A DNA stretch of 64,000 nt from Vibrio maritimus. Its GTDB lineage: Bacteria; Pseudomonadota; Gammaproteobacteria; Enterobacterales; Vibrionaceae. Where the stretch lies: assembly GCF_021441885.1 (NCBI RefSeq), contig NZ_CP090438.1:186001-250000 (forward strand), given 5' to 3'. This document shows positions 16,598 to 25,648 of this stretch, one piece after another (position 1 is the first letter of the stretch; each line of letters begins with the position of its first letter). The translations under genes were made by a program, and so were the position numbers. The notes under the pieces are model-generated. The model saw only the letters and a program-made list of their open reading frames with translations, was not told the DNA's origin and did no database searches.

Positions 16598-17745
16598 ATA
16601 GAGAAGATGTTTATGCCTATTACTCCTTAACTGGAGATTTAGGTATCCAGCTTTTGGGTAAATACAAAAAGGTTATTATTTACAAGGCTTTAGCAAGTGT
16701 TGTTTTATTACCAGTTATTGTGGTTCTTGAAGTGCTCTCAACTGTCCTAGTACCCAGAAAAAGAAAAGACTGTGTATGTGCTTTAGGTCAATCCAATTAC
16801 AATGAGGTTAGCCAAAAGTATGATGTAGACTATCATTTAGGGTTAGTAAGCTTCTTTAGTTTTTTTATCCGTACTATAAAGGCTGGTAATAGAGTATATT
16901 GCTATGATAAATATTGCATACTTTTTTTTATAGACATATATTTCACTAACTCTCTAACTAGAAGATTTTTATTGAACCTGTTACAAAGAAGCATGAAAAG
17001 AAGAGCTTACTCTATTCTACTTGTTGGGAATGATACAAAACCCAATGAAAAGGTTCATATAATTGTGGCTAGAATGTTGGACATAAAATCATATGTATAT
17101 CAACATGGAGTTTGGACGGGGCGTTATGGGAGTCCATATGAGTTAGATGGTTGGCATGCAGATTTTCTGTATGTTTTTGATGAAAAGAATAAGCAAGTTG
17201 CAATTACTCATGGTCTTGATGAGTGCCGAATTCTAAGCGTTGGTTATCCTCGTAGGCTCTTTAACTATCAATCTAAACCGATCTGTATAAATAACCCCAA
17301 AATCTGTATTCTTGGCGCTGCAGCCCACAGGTCATCATACAGTGAAGATATAGAAGAATTAATGAGAAAACTGGTGATGAGCTTGGGGAGCAACTATGTT
17401 GTTGACTATAAACCTCATCCAGTTGAATTCAAAGATAATAGCTTTGATATTGATGAAAAACTAGTAAGTAAAGTTTTACCAAAAAGCTGTAGTATGCACG
17501 AGGTCATTGGTGCTTACGATGTTTTTATCTCTATCGGCTCAACAGCATTAATTGAGACTAGCGCAGCTGGGAAAATAGCGATTCAGATATACAGCGACCG
17601 CTACGCTTCGTTAGATATGTCTGAATCAACAGCCTGCTATCGCGTAAATGTAGATGATATACTTCGATTTATGAAAGGCATCCCAAACAATCAATCCAAA
17701 GATAGAAAAATATATATAAATCAAGGGCTAGTGTTCGATGTATAA
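16594..17745 (+). CDS. GT-B-type glycosyltransferase, candidate pseudaminyltransferase
   Basis: This encodes 383 residues from a TTG that overlaps the wzx stop. A hydrophobic segment at about 26-50 (KVIIYKALASVVLLPVIVVL) may attach it to the membrane. The C-terminal half has VDYKPHPVEF and FISIGSTALIETSAAG, which resemble the HP and S/T motifs shared by bacterial sialyltransferases and capsule transferases of the GT-B type. SYVYQHGVWTGRYGSPYELDG recalls surface-polysaccharide transferases that use CMP- or CDP-linked donors. In a cluster that makes CMP-pseudaminic acid it is the best candidate for adding that sugar. I could not assign a CAZy family, and the donor is inferred. Confidence 0.55.
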   Translation: MNREDVYAYYSLTGDLGIQLLGKYKKVIIYKALASVVLLPVIVVLEVLSTVLVPRKRKDCVCALGQSNYNEVSQKYDVDYHLGLVSFFSFFIRTIKAGNRVYCYDKYCILFFIDIYFTNSLTRRFLLNLLQRSMKRRAYSILLVGNDTKPNEKVHIIVARMLDIKSYVYQHGVWTGRYGSPYELDGWHADFLYVFDEKNKQVAITHGLDECRILSVGYPRRLFNYQSKPICINNPKICILGAAAHRSSYSEDIEELMRKLVMSLGSNYVVDYKPHPVEFKDNSFDIDEKLVSKVLPKSCSMHEVIGAYDVFISIGSTALIETSAAGKIAIQIYSDRYASLDMSESTACYRVNVDDILRFMKGIPNNQSKDRKIYINQGLVFDV

Positions 17746-18931
17746 GGGAAATATACTATGGTTCTTTGTCCTTATTTTATTAGCCACTTCCCCAATATAC
17801 GACCTTTTTTCATTGCTTTCAGGGATAAGAGTTTCTGCAATGATGAGGTTGCTATTACTTGTGCTTTGTGTATTGCTGGTGGTTTTTTCTGAATATAAGA
17901 CAAACAAATATCAAATATTCGCCATTGTTGTTCTTCTATTTCCAATCCTGGGGAATTCTTTATATTATGTTATCTATAATGTTGAGCCAACATTAGAATT
18001 GCTATTAACTTATACAAAGTTCTTATCAGGTTTGATATTGTATTATGCGATTGATACATATTTAGATAAAGGTTATTTTACTCAGTACGATAGAGTAATG
18101 AGCAGTTTATGTATTTGTTATCTCGTGGCAATTCCTCTCTCAATGTATGTTGGTGCACCAGACTTTAAGACATACTCTGAAGAGTCGAGCAGGTTTGGTT
18201 TTAAAGGAATAATATCCGCAGGAAATGAAGTAACTGGTGTGTTGTTTTTTATTTCAAGTTGTCTTGCATTTAAGTTACTTGTTTTCAAAAGAAAAAAAGA
18301 TATGCTCCTATTTGTCCTCTGTATCATTTCATCTCCAATCTTAGGTACTAAAGGAGCAGTCTTAGGGATAATCTTTGTTATCATGGCGGTGATGCTAGAA
18401 AGATTTAACCTTTTCAAGTTCTTTGTCATTTCAAGTTTTGTATTCTCGTTGATGAGCGTAATCTGTTATTTCTTGTACTTGTACGTAGACGAGGTCACAA
18501 GCGCGGTAGATCTAACGTTAGCCTATTTTACATACCAATTCGAGAATGGGGCTGAAAACTCCATTATTACACTATTATTGAGTGGGAGAGATCAGAAACT
18601 TGAACATATTCTAGATCAAGCACTAGAGATGATTCCAATATTTCTTTTTTTTGGTGGATGGAATATTACAGATATGTATGTCGAAATGGATTATTTTGAC
18701 TTAATTCTTCTTTTTGGAATTTTAGGTAGTGTGATAATCTTCATTTTTTGGAGCAAGATTCTGATTGTTAATCAATGTAAGCAGTTTATGACCTTTAGAG
18801 TTGCTACGTTCTTATCTTTTTTAGTTATTTCTGCAACAGCCGGTCACATAATTTACAGTTCATTAGTAGCCGTATTTGCGGTTTATCTTTCTCAGCTTTA
18901 TAAATTTCACTCTAGGCAAGTTTCTATATGA
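17738..18931 (+). CDS. wzy: Wzy-type O-antigen/capsule polymerase
   Basis: This encodes 397 residues, mostly hydrophobic, with about ten to eleven membrane helices and a larger hydrophilic loop near 235-295, between helix groups, as in Wzy. LSGRDQKLEHILDQALEM in the loop resembles the sGR-x(n) segment often seen in O-antigen polymerases. Wzy sequences are very variable, so the call relies on topology, length, and position between wzx and glycosyltransferases in a cluster that also has wzz. It overlaps the upstream gene by eight bases and the downstream GT4 gene by four. It is the only polymerase candidate in the window. Confidence 0.75.
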   Translation: MYKGNILWFFVLILLATSPIYDLFSLLSGIRVSAMMRLLLLVLCVLLVVFSEYKTNKYQIFAIVVLLFPILGNSLYYVIYNVEPTLELLLTYTKFLSGLILYYAIDTYLDKGYFTQYDRVMSSLCICYLVAIPLSMYVGAPDFKTYSEESSRFGFKGIISAGNEVTGVLFFISSCLAFKLLVFKRKKDMLLFVLCIISSPILGTKGAVLGIIFVIMAVMLERFNLFKFFVISSFVFSLMSVICYFLYLYVDEVTSAVDLTLAYFTYQFENGAENSIITLLLSGRDQKLEHILDQALEMIPIFLFFGGWNITDMYVEMDYFDLILLFGILGSVIIFIFWSKILIVNQCKQFMTFRVATFLSFLVISATAGHIIYSSLVAVFAVYLSQLYKFHSRQVSI

Positions 18932-19989
18932 TAAAAGATAATGGAAGGGTTATAATTGTTAGCACTGATTCGAAGAGTGTATCAGGTGGTATCGCAATGG
19001 CAGTTAGTGAACAAACAAGTGTCATTGAGTCATTGGGCTACGTAGTTAGTTTTATACCTACTCATTCAAACAAATGGAGTAAACTAAGAAAGCTCTTTGC
19101 TATATTTTACTCCGGATTTTTTTTACGGCGAGAAATAGTAAAAGAAGATGTAAATTTCATCTGGTTTCATGGAGGTGAGTTCTATTCTTTAGTTAGAAAG
19201 TACCTAATTCTATCATTTGCAACATTTCTACTTAAGAAAAAGCCTAAAGTTATACTTTCTTTACACTCTCCTACTATCGAGAATATGATGAACTCTCGGA
19301 TTAAAAAAGTATTTTTGAGTCACTTTATTAAGCGTTCTGATTGTACTACTGTTGTTAGTTCTTGGTGGAAGGAGTACATTGAAAGTTACCTGCCTATAAG
19401 CAACCTATTTGTTCTCAATAATGTTGTTCAAAGTGTTACTTCAGAAACAGAGAAAGTATCAAATATTGAGCGTTTTAATAGTAGAAAAGTTCTTTTTATG
19501 TCTAGGCTTGTTGAAGGGAAAGGGGCAGAAGTCGTAGTAGAAGTGGCGAAGATGCTTCCTCAGTATTCATTTTCAATTGCTGGAGACGGTCCACTACTAA
19601 CTACGCTTAAAAATCGAGTAACTAGTTTGAAGTTAACCAATGTTAACTTCCTTGGTTGGATATCTGATCGAGATAAAGCAGAAGTAATAAATTCGAGCGC
19701 CATTTTTTTTCTACCTTCCAAGCGCGATTCTTTTGGGATGGGATATATAGAATGTATGGCTCACGGTGTGCCTGTTATTGGGCTCGATTACAAAGCAATT
19801 CCTTCCATTATCTCACAGGGAGGTATGTTGGTGAACCCTTTTAATTGTGTGGAGAGCTCTGCTTCTGCTATCCATGCGCTATTATCTGATTTGTCTAAAT
19901 ACAATTGCTACGCAAGCGCTGCTTTAGAACTTTCCGAGAAGTATAGCCCAAAAGCAATAGCACCGGCACTTAAAGAAATATTAAGATGA
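18928..19989 (+). CDS. GT4-family glycosyltransferase
   Basis: This encodes 353 residues. The C-terminal half shows the GT4 (retaining, GT-B) donor site: VLFMSRLVEGKGAEVVVEVA, FSIAGDGPLLTTL, and FLPSKRDSFGMGYIECMAHG followed by VPVIG. The N-terminal half opens with IIVSTDSKSVSGGIAMAVSE, the usual acceptor-side start. Enzymes of this type add hexoses or deoxy sugars to the Und-PP-linked unit at the cytoplasmic face. It overlaps wzy and the heparinase-like gene by four bases each. The sugar it transfers cannot be read from the sequence. Confidence 0.85.
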   Translation: MIKDNGRVIIVSTDSKSVSGGIAMAVSEQTSVIESLGYVVSFIPTHSNKWSKLRKLFAIFYSGFFLRREIVKEDVNFIWFHGGEFYSLVRKYLILSFATFLLKKKPKVILSLHSPTIENMMNSRIKKVFLSHFIKRSDCTTVVSSWWKEYIESYLPISNLFVLNNVVQSVTSETEKVSNIERFNSRKVLFMSRLVEGKGAEVVVEVAKMLPQYSFSIAGDGPLLTTLKNRVTSLKLTNVNFLGWISDRDKAEVINSSAIFFLPSKRDSFGMGYIECMAHGVPVIGLDYKAIPSIISQGGMLVNPFNCVESSASAIHALLSDLSKYNCYASAALELSEKYSPKAIAPALKEILR

Positions 19990-21692
19990 AAATTATTAAA
20001 TGGTATGTTAGGCGCCTAGCAAAAATGTCACTAAAAGAAGTTTTCTTTCGCATCAATGAGCTAGTTCTTATTTATTTCAATAGAGTTTACTTTATAATTT
20101 TTCGTGGTCGGACTTGCAAGGAGCTAACATTTGGCGTCAATGTTTCTGAATCGGATTTTGGCAGATTCATAAACGTTAATGGTTATGACAGGGTTAGTAA
20201 ATTAAACTTTCCTTACTTTGACTCTCAGGAAACTGTTTTTTTTAAAAAAATAAAGTTCCGCCCTGGTACCGTTAGCGAAGACATTCGATGTTACTGGGAG
20301 AAGAATCGATTCAATGAAGTCTATGATAGAAGTTATCATGACTTTAAAGAATATTTCATTGAGTGGTGTTCAAGAAATGAACCACTTAAAGGTCCCAACT
20401 ATATCTCTGTGATGGAATGTGCGATAAGAACGATTAACCTATATCTTTTCTGCTCTAAGAATAGTAATGAAGTATCCATCGATAAGGAAATGAAGACCTT
20501 AGTTAATCAATTCTTTTGTGCTAACAGAGTTATTATAGAAAATAGGCTTTCTCTGCATAGTTCTGAAGGAAACCACACACTATATGAAATAGCGGCGTTG
20601 TACACCATAGCGCTCGCAACCAACGGATGTAGCCAAAAGTTCTTCATTAAATATGTTGATTTGTATCTGTCTCAGACATACGACGATGGAGGTAGTGTTG
20701 AGCAATCAACTGGTTATCATCTAACGAGTCTACAGTTAACTTCATTTGTACTTTTTATTTCCCAGAATAACTCTGTTGTGAATCAATTATCTTCTTATAT
20801 CGATCTTCAAAAAAGATTCAGTTTGTGTGCTGAGTACTTGTCGCATTTCAAAACAGAGTCTAACGAACTATATCGACTTGGTGATTGGGACAATGGAATT
20901 TTGTTTGGTGGACGGATTTTTCTCTCTGAATATTACCAAGAAGCCTACATGGGAATTAATAGTTATGTAAAACTATACCCATCTTCCGGTTATATGATTT
21001 TAGAAGATCAAGGCGTTAAGGTTATACAAAAGTATGGAAACTTAGGAATGCCCCCTATGTATGGTCATGGGCATTATGATTCGTTGGCATTAGCATTGTT
21101 CTTTAATGGTGAGCCGTTGCTGTATGATGCAGCAACATACTCCTACAGTCTTGATGGAAAATTACGTAATGTTATTCGAAGTGAGCTTGCTCAAAATACT
21201 CCTTCAAGTGTACTAACAAGTGGTAAACAATTGAGCCCTTTTATGTGGGCTAATGATTATAACTCTTCATGTCTTGAAGTGAAAAATTTAGAAAATTGGA
21301 AAGAGTTTATTTTTCAGACCAATGCTTATGGAAATTCGGATTTCTATCGAAGGTTATACTTTAGGAATAATATATTAATTATCCTTGATGATACTAAGGG
21401 TGACGAGGATTTTGTTGTACGTTGGAAAATTAGACCGGATTTCATGCGGTTCTTCGGGTTTTTCAAGATACAGAAAACCTCGATGAATGTTTCATCATTA
21501 AGGCATACATATCACAGAATACCTTTTTCTCGTATGTATGGAGAATTAGAATATGTAGATAGCAGCGTGCTTTCTACAACCTGTGATTCTTACATAGCAA
21601 CAGTTTTAATATTTTCTGATGGTCCAGTTAGTGATAGTGATCATCGTGACGCACTGGAAAGTTTCATAGAGGTTTATAAGAATGAGTACTAA
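19986..21692 (+). CDS. Heparinase II/III-like protein (polysaccharide lyase fold) in the biosynthesis cluster
   Basis: This encodes 568 residues. The N-terminal half is an alpha/alpha-toroid region (HSSEGNHTLYEIAALYTIAL and DDGGSVEQSTGYHLTSLQLT), and the middle to C-terminal part carries the heparinase II/III beta-sandwich block (MPPMYGHGHYDSLALALFFN with LLYDAATYSY). Conserved His and Tyr residues of the lyase site are visible. No signal peptide is evident, and the N terminus is basic (MKIIKWYVRRLAKMSLKE). Family members cleave uronic-acid polymers by beta-elimination. This one overlaps GT4 and wecG and lies in a cluster that makes ManNAcA, so it may trim, release or edit the polymer; that is inference. 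Confidence 0.8.
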   Translation: MKIIKWYVRRLAKMSLKEVFFRINELVLIYFNRVYFIIFRGRTCKELTFGVNVSESDFGRFINVNGYDRVSKLNFPYFDSQETVFFKKIKFRPGTVSEDIRCYWEKNRFNEVYDRSYHDFKEYFIEWCSRNEPLKGPNYISVMECAIRTINLYLFCSKNSNEVSIDKEMKTLVNQFFCANRVIIENRLSLHSSEGNHTLYEIAALYTIALATNGCSQKFFIKYVDLYLSQTYDDGGSVEQSTGYHLTSLQLTSFVLFISQNNSVVNQLSSYIDLQKRFSLCAEYLSHFKTESNELYRLGDWDNGILFGGRIFLSEYYQEAYMGINSYVKLYPSSGYMILEDQGVKVIQKYGNLGMPPMYGHGHYDSLALALFFNGEPLLYDAATYSYSLDGKLRNVIRSELAQNTPSSVLTSGKQLSPFMWANDYNSSCLEVKNLENWKEFIFQTNAYGNSDFYRRLYFRNNILIILDDTKGDEDFVVRWKIRPDFMRFFGFFKIQKTSMNVSSLRHTYHRIPFSRMYGELEYVDSSVLSTTCDSYIATVLIFSDGPVSDSDHRDALESFIEVYKNEY

Positions 21693-22404
21693 AATAGACA
21701 ACGTACAGATTGGTGAACTGAGTGTTCAATGCTTCGATAGTGTTGACCATGTTACGGATTATATCCTCACTGAGCGTCTTGATTCTTGCTCTATGGCTGT
21801 AGCGATTAACCCTGAAAAAATAGTTACGGCTAGCGAAGACCCAGCTGTTCTTTATTCTCTGAAAAGTGCCGACATATTGTATTTAGATGGAATTGGTGCT
21901 TCGAAGCTTGCCTCTTATCGACTGGGTAGGAAAGTTTCGAGAGTTCCTGGTTGTGAACTATGGGAGTTGCTAATGGAAAAGTCCGCAGTAACAAAGACAC
22001 CTGTTTACATTTTGGGAAGTGCAAGTGAAGTTGTCCAAGCAACTGTAACGAAACTAACGGATCTTGGCGTTAATATTGTAGGGTGCAGAGATGGTTATTT
22101 TGATGATGAGGATTCTTTAATTGAAGAAATTCGTCTAAGCGAAGCAAAAATTCTATGTGTAGCAATGGGCTCACCCAAGCAAGAATTGTTTATGTTAAAG
22201 TGCCGAGAAGCAGGGCTTTCTTGCTTCATGATGGGCGTTGGTGGAACTTATGATGTTTTCGTTGGTAAAGTAAACAGAGCGCCAGCATTGTTTAGAAACT
22301 TGAATTTGGAGTGGGCATATAGACTAGTTGTTCAGCCGAGCCGTATTCTTCGCCAACGCAAGTTGCCCAAGTTTCTATATATGTTAGTCCGAAAAAAAAT
22401 TTGA
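21682..22404 (+). CDS. wecG: WecG/TagA/CpsF-family ManNAc(A) transferase
   Basis: This encodes 240 residues, the family size (GT26). Motifs are the N-terminal AINPEKIV, the DGIGASKLASYRLG block holding the conserved Asp, AMGSPKQELFM, and VGGTYDVFVGKVNRAP. The C-terminal basic tail (LEWAYRLVVQPSRILRQRK) is the membrane-binding part typical of the family. WecG adds ManNAcA to Und-PP-GlcNAc in enterobacterial common antigen; TagA adds ManNAc in teichoic acid. wecB and wecC in the same cluster point to UDP-ManNAcA as donor. It ends the first cluster and overlaps the upstream gene by 11 bases. Confidence 0.88.
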   Translation: MSTKIDNVQIGELSVQCFDSVDHVTDYILTERLDSCSMAVAINPEKIVTASEDPAVLYSLKSADILYLDGIGASKLASYRLGRKVSRVPGCELWELLMEKSAVTKTPVYILGSASEVVQATVTKLTDLGVNIVGCRDGYFDDEDSLIEEIRLSEAKILCVAMGSPKQELFMLKCREAGLSCFMMGVGGTYDVFVGKVNRAPALFRNLNLEWAYRLVVQPSRILRQRKLPKFLYMLVRKKI

Positions 22405-23319
22405 CATGGCAATTTGTGTTATTAGATTTTCTTCCATCTAGTGTATCTAGGTTATTATGACAAGCGGGATAAAATTTGGTTTTCCCTTTGTAAGATGCTC
22501 TTTAAAATTCTAGCTAGGCTACGGTCTCTGTTGATACCTAGTAAACTCGCGCTTAGCGTAACTAAAATACTGTCACTCAAATGCCTCTTCTTAACACGGC
22601 GCACTACCAATGTAATTCAAGATATGTACTCTCTTTAATACGGTTGATGTCCCTATATCGGAAATAGTTTCGAGAATTGTTATATTTGGCTTGTCGAGCA
22701 TATACGCTTAATTGGTAAATATTGCAGTCAATTAGTCTGTATTTACCATTTTATTCAATTGATACTTTTAGGCGCTGAATGTTAATTCAGCTGGTAATGA
22801 ATTTTCGAGTGTTCAAGAGGTTGAACAACGCTAGATTACGCTATAAAAATCGCACTTGCTTATGAACTTTTCGCTTGGTGGTGTTGTAAAATCTAAGGCA
22901 GAAATCAATAATGCTCTCACGCTTATTAATGAGTAGGGTAAGAGCTCAACCGAGATCTATTTGTTTATGCGTAACCTTAACCAATATGTTGCCTGTTAAG
23001 TCAGTAAAGAAGAGGGTTGCAAAGGTTGTTTTGGGGTAGGCAGGTTTAAAACTCAAACACTAAATTGCTCAAAATAGTTGCTCAGATGTATGGCTCATGC
23101 GATTGAAATCCAGTTTGGGCTGATATAGCTCAATCAGGTGAATCTTTGAAGTTTACTTCTATTATGAATGCAGATCCAGAACGGTTGATGTAACACGCAC
23201 GGCAAAGTTAATAACTTGCGAACTCTGTAATAGGGCGAATTTTGCGAGTGAGTCTAAGTTCCATACGCAACATATATTCTAACCTTGTCCTTATTATCTA
23301 ATGTGTAAGGAGCAAGGGC
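22405..23319 (+). other. 915-bp stretch with no convincing gene, probably decayed DNA
   Basis: All frames are broken by stops. The longest reading frame (22441-22638, GTG start, 65 codons, basic and hydrophobic) has no family I recognise. Short open pieces separated by stops, such as the one after 22864 (start MNFSLGGVVKSKAEINNALT), suggest remains of an older gene, but its identity is not readable. The stretch ends in a good ribosome site (AAGGAG near 23307) for the patatin gene. It lies at the boundary between the A/T-rich cluster end and more ordinary sequence. Confidence 0.55.
22713..22748. repeat. 9-bp inverted repeat in the non-coding boundary
   Basis: TGGTAAATA (22713-22721) is the exact reverse complement of TATTTACCA (22740-22748), separated by 18 bases. 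It could be an RNA hairpin or a remnant end of a mobile element. No transposase is readable nearby. Confidence 0.4.
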
Positions 23320-24273
23320 ATGCCATATTTATTCAAGAACCTCGTGTTTGAGGGAGGCGGCGTTAAAGGGATCGCGTATTTAGGAGCTCTTCATGTCATA
23401 GACCAAAAGGGCTTTATGGATATCATCGAGCGTGTTGGGGGTACCTCCGCCGGTGCGATTAACGCGCTATTATTGGCACTAGACTACTCCCACCAAGAAA
23501 TGCACGACATCCTCTGGGAGCTAGATTTCACTAATTTCCTAGATGAAGACTGGGGCTTTGTACGTGATGCCAAGCGCTTAACCGAAGAGTTTGGCTGGTA
23601 CAAAGGTGACTACTTTCGTACTTGGATCGCCAAGTTGATTGAAGCGAAGACGGGTAACCCAGAATCTACGTTTGCCGAGCTAGAGGCGATGAAGGCTCAA
23701 AAAGGCTTTCGCTCCATTTATTTGGTCGGCACTAATATCTCAACCTCGTTCTCTGAGGTTTTCTCCGCTGAGAACACTCCTAACGTCTGCATCGCGGATG
23801 CAGTGCGTATTTCTATGTCTATTCCGTTATTCTTTTCTGCTAAGCGTAGTTTGCGCGGTGATGTGTATGTGGATGGCGGGCTGTTACGCAACTATCCAAT
23901 CAAGCTGTTTGATTATCAGCATTTCATTGAAGATACAGCACCTGTCGGACTGAGGGTTCTTAACAAAGAAACCTTGGGCTTTCGCTTAGATAGCAAAGAA
24001 GAGATTGATTGCTTCCGTGACCATAAAGAGCCCAAAAAGCGAGAGATTAACGATCTGTTCGATTTTACTTCTGCTGTTATCAATACGGTATTGGAAGCCC
24101 AGCAAAGTCGTCATTTAGATAGTAATGACTGGAAGCGTACTGTTTACATTGATACTAAAGGCGTGAATACCACTGATTTTGATTTGAGTGATGAGCGAAA
24201 AGCCATGCTTATCCAATCTGGTCGAGATGGTTGCGAGCATTATTTTGATTGGCTTGATAGTCAATCATCTTAA
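23320..24273 (+). CDS. Patatin-like phospholipase family protein
   Basis: This encodes 317 residues. The patatin fold is shown by the oxyanion loop FEGGGVKGIAYLGAL, the nucleophile elbow GGTSAGAIN with the catalytic Ser, and the catalytic Asp in VDGGLLRNYPI. These proteins are Ser-Asp dyad lipid acyl hydrolases; bacterial ones range from secreted toxins to cytoplasmic RssA-like proteins. No signal peptide is visible, so it is probably cytoplasmic or exported by a route not readable here. The gene stands alone after a non-coding stretch, has a good ribosome site and ends at a strong terminator. It is probably not part of the polysaccharide pathways. Confidence 0.88.
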   Translation: MPYLFKNLVFEGGGVKGIAYLGALHVIDQKGFMDIIERVGGTSAGAINALLLALDYSHQEMHDILWELDFTNFLDEDWGFVRDAKRLTEEFGWYKGDYFRTWIAKLIEAKTGNPESTFAELEAMKAQKGFRSIYLVGTNISTSFSEVFSAENTPNVCIADAVRISMSIPLFFSAKRSLRGDVYVDGGLLRNYPIKLFDYQHFIEDTAPVGLRVLNKETLGFRLDSKEEIDCFRDHKEPKKREINDLFDFTSAVINTVLEAQQSRHLDSNDWKRTVYIDTKGVNTTDFDLSDERKAMLIQSGRDGCEHYFDWLDSQSS

Positions 24274-24301
24274 ATCAGTACATTATTGGCCAGTTATATA
24301 C

Positions 24302-24344
24302 AAAGCGCCCCAACCTTGATTAGGTTGGGGCGCTTTGTTTTTTT
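24302..24344 (+). terminator. Strong factor-independent terminator after the patatin gene
   Basis: AAAGCGCCCCAACC (24302-24315) pairs perfectly with GGTTGGGGCGCTTT (24323-24336) around a seven-base loop, followed by a run of seven T after a G. It lies between convergent genes (patatin and wecA). The opposite strand has a weaker T-run, so it may also stop wecA transcripts in part. Confidence 0.92.
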
Positions 24345-24367
24345 AATCTCAGCAGCTCTGACTATGG

Positions 24368-25447
24368 TTAGTTTGACTCGACGGTTTCTGGTTGAGGCTC
24401 TCGACCCAGTTTTACACGCACAAAACGCGTAATTCGCCAGATGTAGGATAGGCAAAGCGCATAACCAACAAAGCATGCAATAAAGCCGTAGAACATAATA
24501 GGTTCTGAAATCTGGGCAATCTCACCGTAGAGTCCAAAACCTGTTAGCGCTGAAGCCAGTAAGCAGATTGCGAATAGAGTTTGACGTGAGCTTAAGCCTA
24601 GGCGTTGGCAGATATGGTGTAAATGCTCGCGATCAGGCTTGAATGGCGAATCGCCGCGACGAATACGACGAATCATAATGGCTGCCATGTCCATCAAAGG
24701 TAGAGCGATTAGCCACAATGCTGTTACGGGTCTCATAATCGCACCAGACTCATCCTGACTGCCGCTCAGTAGCAGCCAAATAATGCTAAAGCCGATCATC
24801 ATGCTGCCCGCATCGCCCATAAAGACTTTGCGCTTGCGACCGAGTAAACCAAGGTTCATACCAATATACGGCAGTGCCGCCGCAATAAAGATGAGGCAAA
24901 GCATGCCCAGCCCTGAATGCCCATCTTGATAGAGCAGAAAAGCTAACGCGCCAAAAGACACGATCGATAACCCACCGAGCAGTCCGTCAATGCCGTCCAC
25001 CATGTTGAACGCATTGATAGCTCCAATCACGCCGAGCACGGTAATCAATACTGCAAAGCCGCCTAATTCCGTGTGTCCAAGACCAAACATATTGCCTAGC
25101 GTGTGCAGTTCTAGTTCGGCGAAGTGCATCATGGCGAGTGACAGCAGTGCTTGGCACAGCATTCGAGATTTGAAGCTTAGGTCATACTTGTCGTCTACTG
25201 CGCCTAGCACAGTGAGCGTGCAGATAGAAAAGAGGAACAAACCTGCGTGCTGAATATCAATATCAAACACAAGTACGGTGAGCGTCACCGTGATACAGAT
25301 TGAAATGCCGCCGACTAGGGGAACAACGCCCTGGTGATGTTTTCTAGCATTGGGTTTGTCGACAAGACCAACGGCTTTTGCCACGCGTCTTGCAAAAAAT
25401 AAGGTGATAAAGGCGGTAATCGCCACAAAGCCGAGAAGTAATATCAT
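24368..25447 (-). CDS. wecA: WecA-like undecaprenyl-phosphate GlcNAc-1-phosphate transferase (copy 1)
   Basis: From ATG at 25447 this encodes 359 residues; a GTG three codons further upstream is possible. The ATG start places the LVDKP block at the same distance as in the second copy. It is a polytopic inner-membrane PNPT-family enzyme that moves GlcNAc-1-P from UDP-GlcNAc to undecaprenyl phosphate and so starts glycan synthesis. Motifs are VDDKYDL, NAFNMVDGIDGL, KVFMGDAGSMMIGF, and the C-terminal REHLHHICQRLG block with the His motif. All motifs look intact. It lies downstream of another wecA in the same direction, with a 201-base gap. It is likely the initiator for the first cluster, whose WecG expects Und-PP-GlcNAc. 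Confidence 0.9.
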   Translation of the reverse strand: MILLLGFVAITAFITLFFARRVAKAVGLVDKPNARKHHQGVVPLVGGISICITVTLTVLVFDIDIQHAGLFLFSICTLTVLGAVDDKYDLSFKSRMLCQALLSLAMMHFAELELHTLGNMFGLGHTELGGFAVLITVLGVIGAINAFNMVDGIDGLLGGLSIVSFGALAFLLYQDGHSGLGMLCLIFIAAALPYIGMNLGLLGRKRKVFMGDAGSMMIGFSIIWLLLSGSQDESGAIMRPVTALWLIALPLMDMAAIMIRRIRRGDSPFKPDREHLHHICQRLGLSSRQTLFAICLLASALTGFGLYGEIAQISEPIMFYGFIACFVGYALCLSYIWRITRFVRVKLGREPQPETVESN

Positions 25448-25648
25448 GTAACCCACTGATAACTGATCTGAATGTCGTTAGAATTATTTGAGTTCTTTTA
25501 TGCGACTCTTGGCTTAATGGTACTGAAGATCGAGCCTTTAATGAAGTCGGAGTTCCATATATTTTTTGGTTATTACTTCTGTTCTCAAATAAAACTGACC
25601 AATATCACAGTGTGTGCAATCATGCTCACATAAAGAAGGGTGAAGAGC

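Noticed and set aside
22441..22638. 65-codon frame after wecG
   Set aside because: GTG start without a good ribosome site, no recognised family and decayed surroundings; not supported as a gene.
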